From an uncultured Bacilli bacterium (GTDB lineage Bacteria > Bacillota_I > Bacilli_A > RF39 > UBA660), in assembly GCA_934085825.1 (NCBI GenBank), contig CAKOHR010000004.1, forward strand, positions 55,618 to 119,617: a stretch of DNA of 64,000 nucleotides, given 5' to 3'. How positions within the stretch are numbered: position 1 is the first letter of the stretch; every line of letters begins with the position of its first letter. This document shows, in pieces, positions 55,131-63,969 of this stretch. A program made the position numbers and the translations under genes. The notes under the pieces are model-generated. The model saw nothing but the letters and a program-made list of their open reading frames with translations. It did not search any database and was not told the DNA's origin.

Positions 55131-55138
55131 TTCGACAA
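55131..55138 (-). promoter_or_regulatory. Spo0A box upstream of spoIIAA
   Basis: TTGTCGAA on the minus strand is a perfect Spo0A binding site (TGTCGAA core), 55 bases before the start codon. Weaker TGTCAAA-like copies occur in the palindrome to the right. This fits phosphorylated-Spo0A control of the spoIIA operon. Confidence 0.7.
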
Positions 55139-55162
55139 AACATGTCATTTGTCTCAATAGAA

Positions 55163-55184
55163 AAAGTGTCAAATTTGACACTTT
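55163..55184. repeat. 22-bp perfect palindrome
   Basis: AAAGTGTCAAA and TTTGACACTTT meet without a loop. Each half contains TGTCAAA, one base off the Spo0A core, in inverted orientation. On the minus strand it is followed by T residues, so it could also act as a terminator for transcripts reaching it from the right. Confidence 0.6.
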
Positions 55185-55275
55185 GTTTACTAGAATATTA
55201 TAGAAATTAATTTTAAAAATTTGCTTAAAATTACTACCACTACTCATAAAAATATGTTATAATTAGGTTGTAGTT

Positions 55276-55362
55276 GCCTGTATGGCGGAATTGGTAGACG
55301 CGATAGACTCAAAATCTATTTTCAGAAATGGAGTTCCGGTTCGAGTCCGGATACAGGCACCA
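55276..55362 (+). tRNA. tRNA-Leu (anticodon CAA)
   Basis: 87 bases with acceptor GCCTGTA/TACAGGC, D-loop GGTAGACGCG, anticodon loop CTCAAAA (CAA), a long variable arm, TTCGAGTCC T-arm and an encoded CCA (55360-55362). An extended -10 box (TGTTATAAT) lies 13 bases upstream. Confidence 0.95.
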
Positions 55363-55373
55363 TTTAGTAATTT

Positions 55374-55396
55374 ACTAGACTTAGTTCTAGTTTTTT
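55374..55396 (+). terminator. Terminator after tRNA-Leu
   Basis: ACTAGA and TCTAGT form a 6-bp stem around CTTAGT, followed by six T. Confidence 0.75.
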
Positions 55397-56756
55397 ATTT
55401 GTCTAGTTCGATTATTTCATTATTGTCTTTTTCTTTTGGCAATTCTTTTTGAATTGTTTTTTTATTTTTCTTTTTTTTCTTTCCTTTTTTAACTATTAGT
55501 ATAATAATAACTATTAGTAATAATACTAATACTCCACTGAAACCTAAAATTATATATGTATATAATTCAAGCTTTTTATTTAAATCTTGAGCATATTCAT
55601 CATTATAATTTATAAGTGATTGCATTTTTTTATCATACATGTAAAAACCTTTTTCTCCAGTTTCAACATTTACTCCATATATAATTACATAGTTTGAATC
55701 TTTTGTGTAGTAATAACCATTTATCTCAATATCATTTATTTTGATTTTATCTTTTGTATATCCTTTTATTTGCTTATCTGTATCTAAAGGATAAATGGTT
55801 ATTTTATTTACCCCAATTTCATGATAACTACTATAAGTGTTATTTTTTTCATCATATATAAATAATGCTATTTTTCCTTCTTCATCTTTTAATCCTACTA
55901 AAACTAAGTTAGTATATTCATTTTTATAAGCAGGAATTTCAATATCATTTATTTTAACCGTGTATTCAGTATAGAGACTCGCTTCAGGCAAATTATCTTT
56001 TATTTTTACTACTGTATATTTTTTTCCATCTACTTCAGCATTAATCGGATTTTCATCTTTTACTTCAACATTAATGGTATATGTTTTTTCAGCACCATTT
56101 TCTGCCCTTACTACTACTTGAAACTTATTTGCTCCAGAAGCAACAGTTTGTGTTCCTATTCCAGTTATTGAAGATTTACGATCTTGTGCTGTAGCATTTA
56201 TTTTAATCTCTTTAGTATCTTCTGGTACTGTGACACTATATTCTAAAGTATTCGCATTAAATTCGGGTGTTAAAGTGAATCCCTCAATGGAAAGTGAACT
56301 TAAGTTATTATTTTTAGAATAGCTGGCTTCAAGCTCAGCTTGCGTAATAATATTTATAGTTTTACCGCTACTTGTTAATGATATTTGACTTAAATCTTCA
56401 AAAGCATATGCTAAGTAACTGTCAACTGTGACCCTTGTATTTCCTTTTTTTAACGTTTTAAATGTAAATGTATAAGATTTACTTTTGACTCCGGTTGATG
56501 ATGATGCAGCCATTCTTGTTCCGTTACTTTCAGAAGTGGTACTCTTTAGCTGTAAATAGCTTTTATCATAATTAAGAGACATTTCCCAGCTTCCTATTGG
56601 TGTTGCACTTGATAATGTAACTGTAACTGTAACATTGTTTCCCACTACTACTGTTGATGTTCCTGAAATATTTATTTTACCACTTGCAGCACTTACTAAA
56701 TTTGGAAAAGCTACTAAGCAAAATAAGCTAATTAATATAAATTTTATTTTTTTCAT
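55395..56756 (-). CDS. Membrane-anchored cohesin-like protein
   Basis: 453 residues. Signal peptide 1-22. Residues 24-130 resemble a cohesin domain: NISGTSTVVVGNNVTVTVTL, YDKSYLQLKSTT and TFKTLKKGNTRVTV follow the cohesin strand order. A cadherin-like beta-sandwich (LSSLSIEGFTLTPEF, with NTLEYSVTVPEDTK) is followed by a second beta region, a C-terminal transmembrane helix (about 400-425) and a Lys-rich cytosolic tail. It is encoded directly downstream of the dockerin-bearing hydrolase, so it may hold that enzyme at the surface. Confidence 0.72.
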   Translation of the reverse strand: MKKIKFILISLFCLVAFPNLVSAASGKINISGTSTVVVGNNVTVTVTLSSATPIGSWEMSLNYDKSYLQLKSTTSESNGTRMAASSSTGVKSKSYTFTFKTLKKGNTRVTVDSYLAYAFEDLSQISLTSSGKTINIITQAELEASYSKNNNLSSLSIEGFTLTPEFNANTLEYSVTVPEDTKEIKINATAQDRKSSITGIGTQTVASGANKFQVVVRAENGAEKTYTINVEVKDENPINAEVDGKKYTVVKIKDNLPEASLYTEYTVKINDIEIPAYKNEYTNLVLVGLKDEEGKIALFIYDEKNNTYSSYHEIGVNKITIYPLDTDKQIKGYTKDKIKINDIEINGYYYTKDSNYVIIYGVNVETGEKGFYMYDKKMQSLINYNDEYAQDLNKKLELYTYIILGFSGVLVLLLIVIIILIVKKGKKKKKNKKTIQKELPKEKDNNEIIELDK

Positions 56757-56769
56757 TTTCTACTCCTTT

Positions 56770-58524
56770 TTATTGTTCTATTTCATAAGTGCCTAATATA
56801 TTTTTTTGAACTTGCAATAAATCTAAAGCATTAACTTGACCATCTTTTGAAGTATCAGCAGCTTCTAAGTAAGCACCTGTTAAAGTATATGTTCCTAAAA
56901 TTTTCTTTTGTACTTGTAATAAATCTAAGGCATTAATTATTCCATCTCCAGAAGTATCACCTTTAACTACAGCTTCTAAAATTTCAGTTTCGCTTTGATT
57001 ATTAATAGAAATTTTATCACCAGTTCCAATAAGTCCACTTGTTTTAATATTTCCATTTGCATCACTCACACTTACGGTTGCATTTCCAGCAACAGCTTCT
57101 ATTGCACCTTTTAAACTTGCAACAATAGTTCCTGGATTGATTTTTGAAATGTATTTTGATGAATAACGGTAACCACTTGAAGTAACAATTGTATAAATTG
57201 GAATTGTACTTGGCGCTGGATTATTATTTCCATCATCTACTGCTCCATTATTACTGTTATTAATCGTAGAATTCATATTATTATATACTGGTATTTTAAA
57301 TATTAAGTTTAAACCTAATAAATTATTCTTTTCATAGGCATTGTAGGAAGTGTTTGACTCACTCATTGCTCCCGCTAAATTAGTCATGTATTGGTGAGTA
57401 AATAATGAACCTGCTCCAGTTGATGCTACATTAAATTTTTGTAAATAACCAGTGTATTGATCTTTAAGAATATAGCCACTTGAGAATTGATTTATTCCAC
57501 CTTTGATAGCAGCATCTACACCTTTCCATCCAGCTTTATAAGCATAACTTAACCCACAATATGTTGTGCCATACTCTGCAACACAAGAATCAGTTACCCC
57601 AAAGTTAAAGAAATTATAGTAATCAAGATATAATTTATCATAACCATCATAAATTCCTTTATATAGATTTTCAAGACTGGTTCCTATACCAAGTTCCATA
57701 CGCATTTTTGAGGCAATTGCTATTGGACTAGCTTTATCAACACTACCAGATATTACTAAGTCCTTTATGTTATTTCCTAGATTAGCATGATATGTATTAA
57801 AATCAGCTCCATTTAAAATAGTTTCAACAGCGCTTGGGTAATTATTTTGTAATAATTTGTCATAAGATTGATCTAAAAACTGAAATAAGTATTTTTCAGT
57901 AAATGAATTTCTGGGATCCATGTAATATGCTACTCCTTTTTGGGATGGAGCTACATAACCACCGGGAGATGTTGATTTACAGGTGTCATCTAAAAATGTT
58001 TTGTCATATACTCCACTGCTTATGTAATTTTTACTACATTCACTTTCTCTTTCAACAACATATGACCAATCTAAATTAATTTTAGTTGCATGAAATGTCC
58101 AAGTAGGATGCTTTTCTTTAATGCTACATAAGCCTCCCCAATAACTAGATGGAAGTCCAGCAGCACTTAAACTTTTTTCACATTCAGTAGTTGGAACTTC
58201 ATTGTCGTTACTATATGATACAACTAATTCTACATCATCTTGACATACATAACCCTCAACACCTGTATAATAAATCATATTATACCAACCACCATTACAT
58301 CTTTTATGGTTATTTACATCGTCAAATACTTGATTTGTTTTTAAAACATAATAATCATTTTTGGAAAGTAGTCCTAATCTAGTACCATCAGTTCCACCCG
58401 CATCTTTTCTTAAATTGGTTTGATTATTTAATATTTTAACACGATATGTGTATTCTGTAGCTTCAACATTTGAGATATAAAAAAAGGAGAAAATAACGGC
58501 TATTATTACTAAAATTCTTTTCAT
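56770..58524 (-). CDS. Secreted peptidoglycan glucosaminidase with SH3b and dockerin domains
   Basis: 584 residues. Signal peptide 1-22, SH3b domain (24-105: RVKILNNQTNLRKDAGG), then a Firmicutes N-acetylglucosaminidase region (PSSYWGGLCSIKEKHPTW, AYYMDPRNSFTEKYLFQF). It ends in two dockerin-like calcium repeats: DTSGDGIINALDLLQVQ with KKILGTY, and DTSKDGQVNALDLLQVQ with KNILGTY. Dockerins bind cohesins; the next gene encodes a cohesin-like membrane protein. It likely cuts glycan strands in the wall. The promoter is TTGTGA-N17-TATAAT at 58557-58585 and the ribosome-binding site AAGGAGGATAAAA. Confidence 0.85.
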   Translation of the reverse strand: MKRILVIIAVIFSFFYISNVEATEYTYRVKILNNQTNLRKDAGGTDGTRLGLLSKNDYYVLKTNQVFDDVNNHKRCNGGWYNMIYYTGVEGYVCQDDVELVVSYSNDNEVPTTECEKSLSAAGLPSSYWGGLCSIKEKHPTWTFHATKINLDWSYVVERESECSKNYISSGVYDKTFLDDTCKSTSPGGYVAPSQKGVAYYMDPRNSFTEKYLFQFLDQSYDKLLQNNYPSAVETILNGADFNTYHANLGNNIKDLVISGSVDKASPIAIASKMRMELGIGTSLENLYKGIYDGYDKLYLDYYNFFNFGVTDSCVAEYGTTYCGLSYAYKAGWKGVDAAIKGGINQFSSGYILKDQYTGYLQKFNVASTGAGSLFTHQYMTNLAGAMSESNTSYNAYEKNNLLGLNLIFKIPVYNNMNSTINNSNNGAVDDGNNNPAPSTIPIYTIVTSSGYRYSSKYISKINPGTIVASLKGAIEAVAGNATVSVSDANGNIKTSGLIGTGDKISINNQSETEILEAVVKGDTSGDGIINALDLLQVQKKILGTYTLTGAYLEAADTSKDGQVNALDLLQVQKNILGTYEIEQ

Positions 58525-58556
58525 TTTTTATCCTCCTTATTACATTTACTAGCATA

Positions 58557-58585
58557 ATTATACCAAATTATCTATAATCTCACAA
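58557..58585 (-). promoter_or_regulatory. Promoter of the glucosaminidase operon
   Basis: Minus strand: TTGTGA (58580-58585), 17-base spacer, TATAAT (58557-58562). Confidence 0.75.
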
Positions 58586-58620
58586 TTTATTTACATTTTT
58601 TTTAGTAAAAATATGTAAAT

Positions 58621-58648
58621 TTGCTATTATTTTTATCTTTTTTATAAT
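58621..58648 (+). promoter_or_regulatory. Promoter of the Lys-rich membrane protein
   Basis: TTGCTA (58621-58626), 16-base spacer, TATAAT (58643-58648). Confidence 0.65.
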
Positions 58649-58677
58649 ATAATATATTTACATGAGTGGTGATAAAT

Positions 58678-59145
58678 ATGGGAAAGTCTTTTGATAGAAT
58701 TGACATAATTTTTATTTTTTTGATATCTTTATATTTGATAACCATAGTGATCGGGGTTATGTGGGTTATTTTAAGTAAATTAGAAAAATTAGAAATTGCT
58801 AAAAAAGGGTGTTCTAGACTATCTTCTAATACTAAACTAGATAAAATTTTAGAAAGTAAAAAAGTGGCTAGTGAACCATTAAAAACAGTTGAAACAAACG
58901 AAGATGTAAAAGTAGCTAAAAAAGTTACTGAGCAAAAGCAAGTTAAAACTGCGGTTACTTCTAATAAAAAAAGCAAGAAAAAAAATACGAAAAAAACTGG
59001 TTCTAAAAAGAAAAAGAATTCTAAGAATAAGAAGAAAAATACAAATAAAAAGAAAAATACTCGAAGTACTTCTAAATCTAACATGCAAAAAAGAAAATCT
59101 GGTTATGTTAGTCCTAATAAAAGAAAAAAGAATAGAAAAAAATAA
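58678..59145 (+). CDS. Small membrane protein with very Lys-rich C-terminal tail
   Basis: 155 residues from the ATG at 58678 (GGTGATAAAT ahead). One transmembrane helix (about residues 8-32) is followed by a mixed linker and a strongly basic tail of Lys, Asn, Ser and Arg from about residue 95 onward. Such tails bind nucleic acid or acidic polymers, here possibly anionic wall polymers or nucleoid. No known family is recognised. The gene lies divergent from the hydrolase and convergent with the LCP gene. Confidence 0.75.
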   Translation: MGKSFDRIDIIFIFLISLYLITIVIGVMWVILSKLEKLEIAKKGCSRLSSNTKLDKILESKKVASEPLKTVETNEDVKVAKKVTEQKQVKTAVTSNKKSKKKNTKKTGSKKKKNSKNKKKNTNKKKNTRSTSKSNMQKRKSGYVSPNKRKKNRKK

Positions 59146-59174
59146 GGTTTATTGAAATCATTCCAATAAACCTT
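59144..59174. terminator. Bidirectional terminator between the Lys-rich protein and LCP genes
   Basis: AAGGTTTATTG and CAATAAACCTT form a perfect 11-bp stem with T-rich flanks on both sides. Confidence 0.8.
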
Positions 59175-61131
59175 TTATTATGTCTTCATCATTAGTTTTT
59201 GATTTTGTAGTTTCAGTGTTATCACCTTTATTTGTATTGTTATCACTTTCCACTATTTTTCTTTCATCAGATGTGTTTTCTGATGGTTTACTATTTACAA
59301 CATATACTGTTAATTCAGAGACGGCTGACAAAAGTACACCACTATGAAGACTCTGATTACCAATTAAACCAACTGCAACGTTATTATTATAATAATCACT
59401 ATCACTGTCTACATATCTAACATTTATTTTAATATTATGACTACTTCCAAAGCTTTCAGCTTCACTCACTGTTTTCCCTGTAAAATTTGGAAGTAATGCT
59501 CCTGATTCTCCATTTCTTTTTCCTTTTCCTGGAGAACTTTTTTCATATGTTTCATTTACAGAAAAATTAAATGTTTTTATTGCTTCTTCTTTTTCTTTAC
59601 CTAATACTACATTAAAAGCCTTTTTTATATCATCTAAACTACTTGTAAAATATCCTTGAGCAGAAGTATTTCTTCCTTGCGATGGAACATAAACGTTTAA
59701 ACTATAAGTTTCTAAAGTAGCTTTTTGAATATTCAAACTATCTTTTCCAGTTAATTTATTGCCTAAAACATTTTTAGCTACATTATATCCTGATAAAATG
59801 GTTTCTGTATCCATATTTGTAGCTATATTTTTACTTACAGCATTTAATATATTTTGAAATTCTTTTATACTTGAGAAATGAAGAACTTTATTAGTTAAAG
59901 CCTCTACTACTTGTTGTTGATGTCTAACTCTATCTAGGTCACTACTTATGTATAAGTGACGACACCTAGAATAAGCAAGTGCTTGCTCTCCATTTAATGT
60001 TTGAACTCCTGGATTCATGCATACTAATTTAGTGCCAAATTGTCTATCACTATTTTGTTCACATACTTTACCGTTGTATTTTTTTTCTGAATATGTTGGA
60101 GCTTCAACATCAACTTCTACACCACCTACTGCTTCTACTAAATCAACGACACCTTTAAAATTAATTTTAACGTAATAATCAATATTAATTCCTAAAAAGT
60201 TATTTATAGTATTTACCACACAACTTGTACCATATGCAGCAGATGAATTAATCTTGGCATAGTTTTTATTATTACATGCAATTGGTACATAAGTATCTCT
60301 TGGAATTGATAAAAGAATTGCATCTAACGTTTTGGGATTAAATGACATTAACATTAAAGTATCTCCATTAAAGGCAGCATTTGCATTTAATCCTTCACCT
60401 TCAGAATCTACGCCTAAAAATAAGAATGTTAATGGTTCACTAAAATCTTTGTTACTTACTAATTCTAAATCTTCATTTTTTTTCTTTTCACTGTATTCAT
60501 AAACTATCTTTGTATCATTAGCAATATTTTCAAATCCTTCTTCATTTTTAAATAATGTTACATAGTTATCAGGAACAAATATTGCATCAATAGTGCCATC
60601 GTATAAATCACTTATCATTTTGATGTAATCTGTATACTCTTGTGTATCATTTGTAAGTTTTTTATTTTTATATAGTTTTGTAGATAAATCATGATTGTCA
60701 TTGTCAATATTTTTATTTATTATACCAATCTTATTTTCAGAAGAAAATTTACTGTCTTTTAAATTAATTAGGTATGTTGTATAAACTAACTCTTTGTTTT
60801 CTTGCATACTATCTAAATTCTTATAAACATAGTTTATATAATAACTGCCAATAAAGAATATTAGAGTTAGTAAAATAGATGTTATAGTTGTTATTATTAA
60901 ACATTTATATTTTCTTTGAAGTAAATTGAGAAAATTCCAAAAAGCATAAAATAGAAAATATAATATAAAAAATATTATAAGTATTATTCTGATGATTGTT
61001 TCAATGCCTGTTAAACTTAAAATGGACTTTATAAATAAAACTAATCCAATTAAATAACAAATATTTGTTAAATAATATAATATTCTTAAAGTTTTATTTG
61101 ATCGCCTTAACTTCTTTTTGACTTTATTCAT
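59158..61131 (-). CDS. LytR-CpsA-Psr (LCP) family protein with C-terminal PASTA-like domain
   Basis: 657 residues. Three or so transmembrane helices (about residues 18-120) precede an extracellular LCP domain with FLFLGVDSEGEG, GDTLMLMS, LSIPRDTYVP, the KINSSAAYG segment, and AYSRCRH followed by DLDRVRHQQQVVEAL. LCP enzymes attach teichoic acids or capsule to peptidoglycan, using the polyprenyl-phosphate-linked polymer. A PASTA-like unit (LPNFTGKTVSEAES) is unusual in this family. It lies downstream of the small membrane protein and the LTA-synthase-like gene. Confidence 0.92.
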   Translation of the reverse strand: MNKVKKKLRRSNKTLRILYYLTNICYLIGLVLFIKSILSLTGIETIIRIILIIFFILYFLFYAFWNFLNLLQRKYKCLIITTITSILLTLIFFIGSYYINYVYKNLDSMQENKELVYTTYLINLKDSKFSSENKIGIINKNIDNDNHDLSTKLYKNKKLTNDTQEYTDYIKMISDLYDGTIDAIFVPDNYVTLFKNEEGFENIANDTKIVYEYSEKKKNEDLELVSNKDFSEPLTFLFLGVDSEGEGLNANAAFNGDTLMLMSFNPKTLDAILLSIPRDTYVPIACNNKNYAKINSSAAYGTSCVVNTINNFLGINIDYYVKINFKGVVDLVEAVGGVEVDVEAPTYSEKKYNGKVCEQNSDRQFGTKLVCMNPGVQTLNGEQALAYSRCRHLYISSDLDRVRHQQQVVEALTNKVLHFSSIKEFQNILNAVSKNIATNMDTETILSGYNVAKNVLGNKLTGKDSLNIQKATLETYSLNVYVPSQGRNTSAQGYFTSSLDDIKKAFNVVLGKEKEEAIKTFNFSVNETYEKSSPGKGKRNGESGALLPNFTGKTVSEAESFGSSHNIKINVRYVDSDSDYYNNNVAVGLIGNQSLHSGVLLSAVSELTVYVVNSKPSENTSDERKIVESDNNTNKGDNTETTKSKTNDEDIIKGLLE

Positions 61132-61750
61132 TTACTACACCCGCTTTATACTCTACAACATAAACTTTTTTATCTTTTTTTACTAATGTAACAACTCCAT
61201 TTTTATCATATCCAAGATCTTTTTCATATTCCCAATTTAAAGTAACTTCATAAGCATCAAGTTCTTCTTCCCCTATTTTATATTTGCTTTCTTTTGTATC
61301 GGTTACATCAATGCTACTTACATATGGCAAAGTTTGATTTCTTTTACCATATGTATTGTCTTCAATAATTTTATATAGTGTGTCTTCAACATTTAACTTA
61401 AAATTATCTAAACTATCTGGATAAACATATTCTAAGCTTGCTACATCATATTTATTAATTTTATTATTCATTGTAAATAAATCTATAATAAATAACTTAG
61501 CTATTTCTTTTGAATAATCTTCAAAGTTTATATTTTTTTCTTTTAATACTTTTTTTAATTCATTATAAGTACTCTTCATTAGAGCAGAATCTCTTTCATC
61601 TAGAGTATAAGAAAAGTCTACGATACTATCTACTACTTTAACATCTTTTTTTACTTCACTTTTTCTTATATTCTTTAGCACTATCAATCCTATTATAAAA
61701 ATTGCACATACCACTAGCACAATTAATGGAATCTTATACTTCTTTTTCAT
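61124..61750 (-). CDS. Membrane-anchored protein of unknown function
   Basis: 208 residues from ATG at 61750, the base just after the upstream stop, with GGAGAATAAG as ribosome-binding site. Basic N-terminus, one transmembrane helix (about 8-26), then a helical/beta extracellular region (DYSKEIAKLFIIDLFTMNN, ELDAYEVTLNWEYEKD). No recognised family. It overlaps the LCP gene by 8 bases, so the LTA-synthase-like protein, this one and LCP are made together; an accessory role in polymer attachment is a fair guess. Confidence 0.75.
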   Translation of the reverse strand: MKKKYKIPLIVLVVCAIFIIGLIVLKNIRKSEVKKDVKVVDSIVDFSYTLDERDSALMKSTYNELKKVLKEKNINFEDYSKEIAKLFIIDLFTMNNKINKYDVASLEYVYPDSLDNFKLNVEDTLYKIIEDNTYGKRNQTLPYVSSIDVTDTKESKYKIGEEELDAYEVTLNWEYEKDLGYDKNGVVTLVKKDKKVYVVEYKAGVVNE

Positions 61751-61751
61751 C

Positions 61752-63767
61752 TTATTCTCCATTCATCTTTTTATTTTTTAATAAATCATATACAATTATA
61801 GAATTTGAGACAGTAAGCCTATTTTCTGCTTCACTTTTTAAACTGTCTATGTATTCTTTTGTAATTTCTTCACCCTTTAATGATAAAAATTCATTAGTTG
61901 AATTGTTATAATAAACTTTGCTTGTTAGAAAATTACCATTTGGATATACAACTAAATTATTATCTTTTACATTAAAAATATCTTCACCAATGTTGTATTT
62001 ATTAGTTATGCCAAACATATTTAGTATTGTAGCTGCTACGTTGTACATACCCATAGTATAAGTAACATCACCTTTAAATATACTTTCTAATTCTTTATCT
62101 TTAGTCCAAATTATTAAAGGTGTTTTTTTATTTAATTCATGAGCATAATAATCATAATTAACGTAATTTTCATCATTTTTAGTGTATGTTTCTCCAGTTT
62201 CTGGATTTAAATTGTATAAATAATTAATTTCACTTCTACTTAATTTGGCATCATGATCCCCATAAAATACGAAAACTGTATTATTAAAATGATCTGATGT
62301 TTTTATATAGTTTAAAAATTCTCCAAGGGCACCATCAGCATAATTGGCGCTTTTAATATATTGGCCAACTGGTGTATTTGATAGATAATCATAACTTTTA
62401 GAAGTATGGTTACCTTTGCTATCAGCTACTTCATAATAACTTGTTAAATCCAGTTCGCTATGTGTACTTGCATATTTAAATGGTGAATGATTTGATAATG
62501 TTATTATCGTTCCCATATAATTTTGATTGGAATCTTCAATATTTTCTAAAATTGGCATTGCTTCTTTAAAAAATAGTTTATCATTAATTCCTAAATTTAT
62601 AACATCCTCATTAGTGTATGTAAATGAGTCATTGAAATACATGTTTTTATAACCTAGGGATGGATGGGCTTTATTTCTATTCCACATGCTAGATAAGTTG
62701 CCATGCATACTAAATGTTGTATAGCCTTCATTTGCTAAAAATTTTGGGATTGTAAAATAATTCCGATCATAATAACTTACAAAAACTGTTCCACTTGAGG
62801 CTGGCATTAAACCTGTAAGTAATGTAAATTCGGTGTCACTTGATGTACCTGTTGATACTTGAGGGTAAAAATTAGTAAAATGCATTCCTTCTTTGGCAAG
62901 TGCATTTAAGTTTGGTGTTACTTCTTCTCCATTAAATGATAAATTCATTAAAAAACTTTGCATGCTTTCCATGTGAATAAAAACTATATTTTTGCCTTTT
63001 AAAATGCCAGTATATTTATTTTCTTTGCTTGTTTCATTATTATCAAAATAATCATTAAAGGCTTCTAGAGCTTTTTCTTGACCAAATAAACTACTTAATT
63101 GGGGTCTTAAAAATTGAATAAGGTCATTTCCTTGATACATGATGATTCCAAATCTTTCTACAATGTAAATCCTGTTCCATTGCTTTGAAAGTCTACTGTA
63201 ATCTGTGTTTGTTGCAACACCAAATGTATAGCTTACAAAAGCTAAACTTATTAAAAATGTGCTAGCAAACATTTTCTTACTTTTTTCAATTTTATCAATG
63301 AAATAATAATAAGTTGAAGATAGTAACTTTTTATGTATTAAATAGAAAATGACTGGAATTAAAATATAAATTCCATATGATAACCTTAGTTTGTCTAAGA
63401 TAGATCCTGTTACTGTTTCGGTTTGCCCCATTGTGGCAAGTTCTCCGATTGACGTAAATGATGTAAAGAATCTGTAATATATGGATGATATTAAACACAT
63501 AATATTAAATATTAATAGCCAAGTAAAAAAGTATTTAAATTGATTTTTAGGTTTTATTAAATAACCAAAACTACCAATTAAAAGAATAAAACCTAGGTCT
63601 GTTATTAATGGTTTAAATTTAAAAGCTGTACCAATTGTAAATTTTCTTACACATATTGTAGCAATAAGTGAAAGTATTACATAAGATATAAATAAACGAT
63701 TAGTAATTATATATTCAACAACGTTTTTTCTTGCTTTTTTAAATGTATTTTTTATATTATCTTTCAT
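61752..63767 (-). CDS. LTA synthase family membrane sulfatase
   Basis: 671 residues. Five transmembrane helices (about 20-200) are followed by the catalytic domain: NIVFIHMESMQSFLM (metal-binding Glu), YPQVSTGTSSDTEFTLLTG (likely catalytic Thr and E-F-LTG motif), YFTIPKFLANEGYTTFSMHGN, LSNHSPF and FYGDHDA. It would polymerise glycerol-phosphate onto a glycolipid anchor. The ribosome-binding site and the promoter are less clear. It starts the operon with the small membrane protein and the LCP gene; a paralogue is at 16081-18048. Confidence 0.92.
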   Translation of the reverse strand: MKDNIKNTFKKARKNVVEYIITNRLFISYVILSLIATICVRKFTIGTAFKFKPLITDLGFILLIGSFGYLIKPKNQFKYFFTWLLIFNIMCLISSIYYRFFTSFTSIGELATMGQTETVTGSILDKLRLSYGIYILIPVIFYLIHKKLLSSTYYYFIDKIEKSKKMFASTFLISLAFVSYTFGVATNTDYSRLSKQWNRIYIVERFGIIMYQGNDLIQFLRPQLSSLFGQEKALEAFNDYFDNNETSKENKYTGILKGKNIVFIHMESMQSFLMNLSFNGEEVTPNLNALAKEGMHFTNFYPQVSTGTSSDTEFTLLTGLMPASSGTVFVSYYDRNYFTIPKFLANEGYTTFSMHGNLSSMWNRNKAHPSLGYKNMYFNDSFTYTNEDVINLGINDKLFFKEAMPILENIEDSNQNYMGTIITLSNHSPFKYASTHSELDLTSYYEVADSKGNHTSKSYDYLSNTPVGQYIKSANYADGALGEFLNYIKTSDHFNNTVFVFYGDHDAKLSRSEINYLYNLNPETGETYTKNDENYVNYDYYAHELNKKTPLIIWTKDKELESIFKGDVTYTMGMYNVAATILNMFGITNKYNIGEDIFNVKDNNLVVYPNGNFLTSKVYYNNSTNEFLSLKGEEITKEYIDSLKSEAENRLTVSNSIIVYDLLKNKKMNGE

Positions 63768-63825
63768 TTTTTATCCCTTCTTACTTAAAAAGTATAACAA
63801 ATATTAATATTTTTATCAATTATTG

Positions 63826-63854
63826 TTGCAAAAGTTTCATAAATTTGATACAAT
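63826..63854 (+). promoter_or_regulatory. Promoter of tRNA-Gly
   Basis: TTGCAA (63826-63831), 17-base spacer, TACAAT (63849-63854); transcription would begin within a few bases of the tRNA 5' end. Confidence 0.7.
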
Positions 63855-63862
63855 TTATTTAC

Positions 63863-63937
63863 GCAGGTGTAGTACAGAGGTTAGTATGCGACCTTGCCAA
63901 GGTTGAGACGGCAGTTCGATTCTGCTCACTTGCTCCA
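63863..63937 (+). tRNA. tRNA-Gly (anticodon GCC)
   Basis: 75 bases with acceptor GCAGGTG/CACTTGC, anticodon loop TTGCCAA (GCC), T-arm GGCAGTTCGATTCTGCT-like and encoded CCA (63935-63937). Confidence 0.94.
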
Positions 63938-63947
63938 GATTGATAGG

Positions 63948-63969
63948 AAACTCGAACTTTTCGAGTTTA
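63948..63969 (+). terminator. Terminator after tRNA-Gly
   Basis: AAACTCGAA and TTCGAGTTT pair around CTTT. The T tract is poor; a second inverted repeat (CTAACTA, GAAA, TAGTTAG) follows at the window edge. Confidence 0.45.

Noticed and set aside
55163..55184. 22-bp palindrome as a plain terminator of the cohesin-like gene
   Set aside because: tRNA-Leu and its own terminator lie between, so it more likely belongs to the spoIIAA control region, though termination cannot be excluded.
58602..59084. 160-residue Phe/Leu-rich minus-strand frame
   Set aside because: It is the antisense of the Lys-rich tail (AAA read as TTT), with no start signal.
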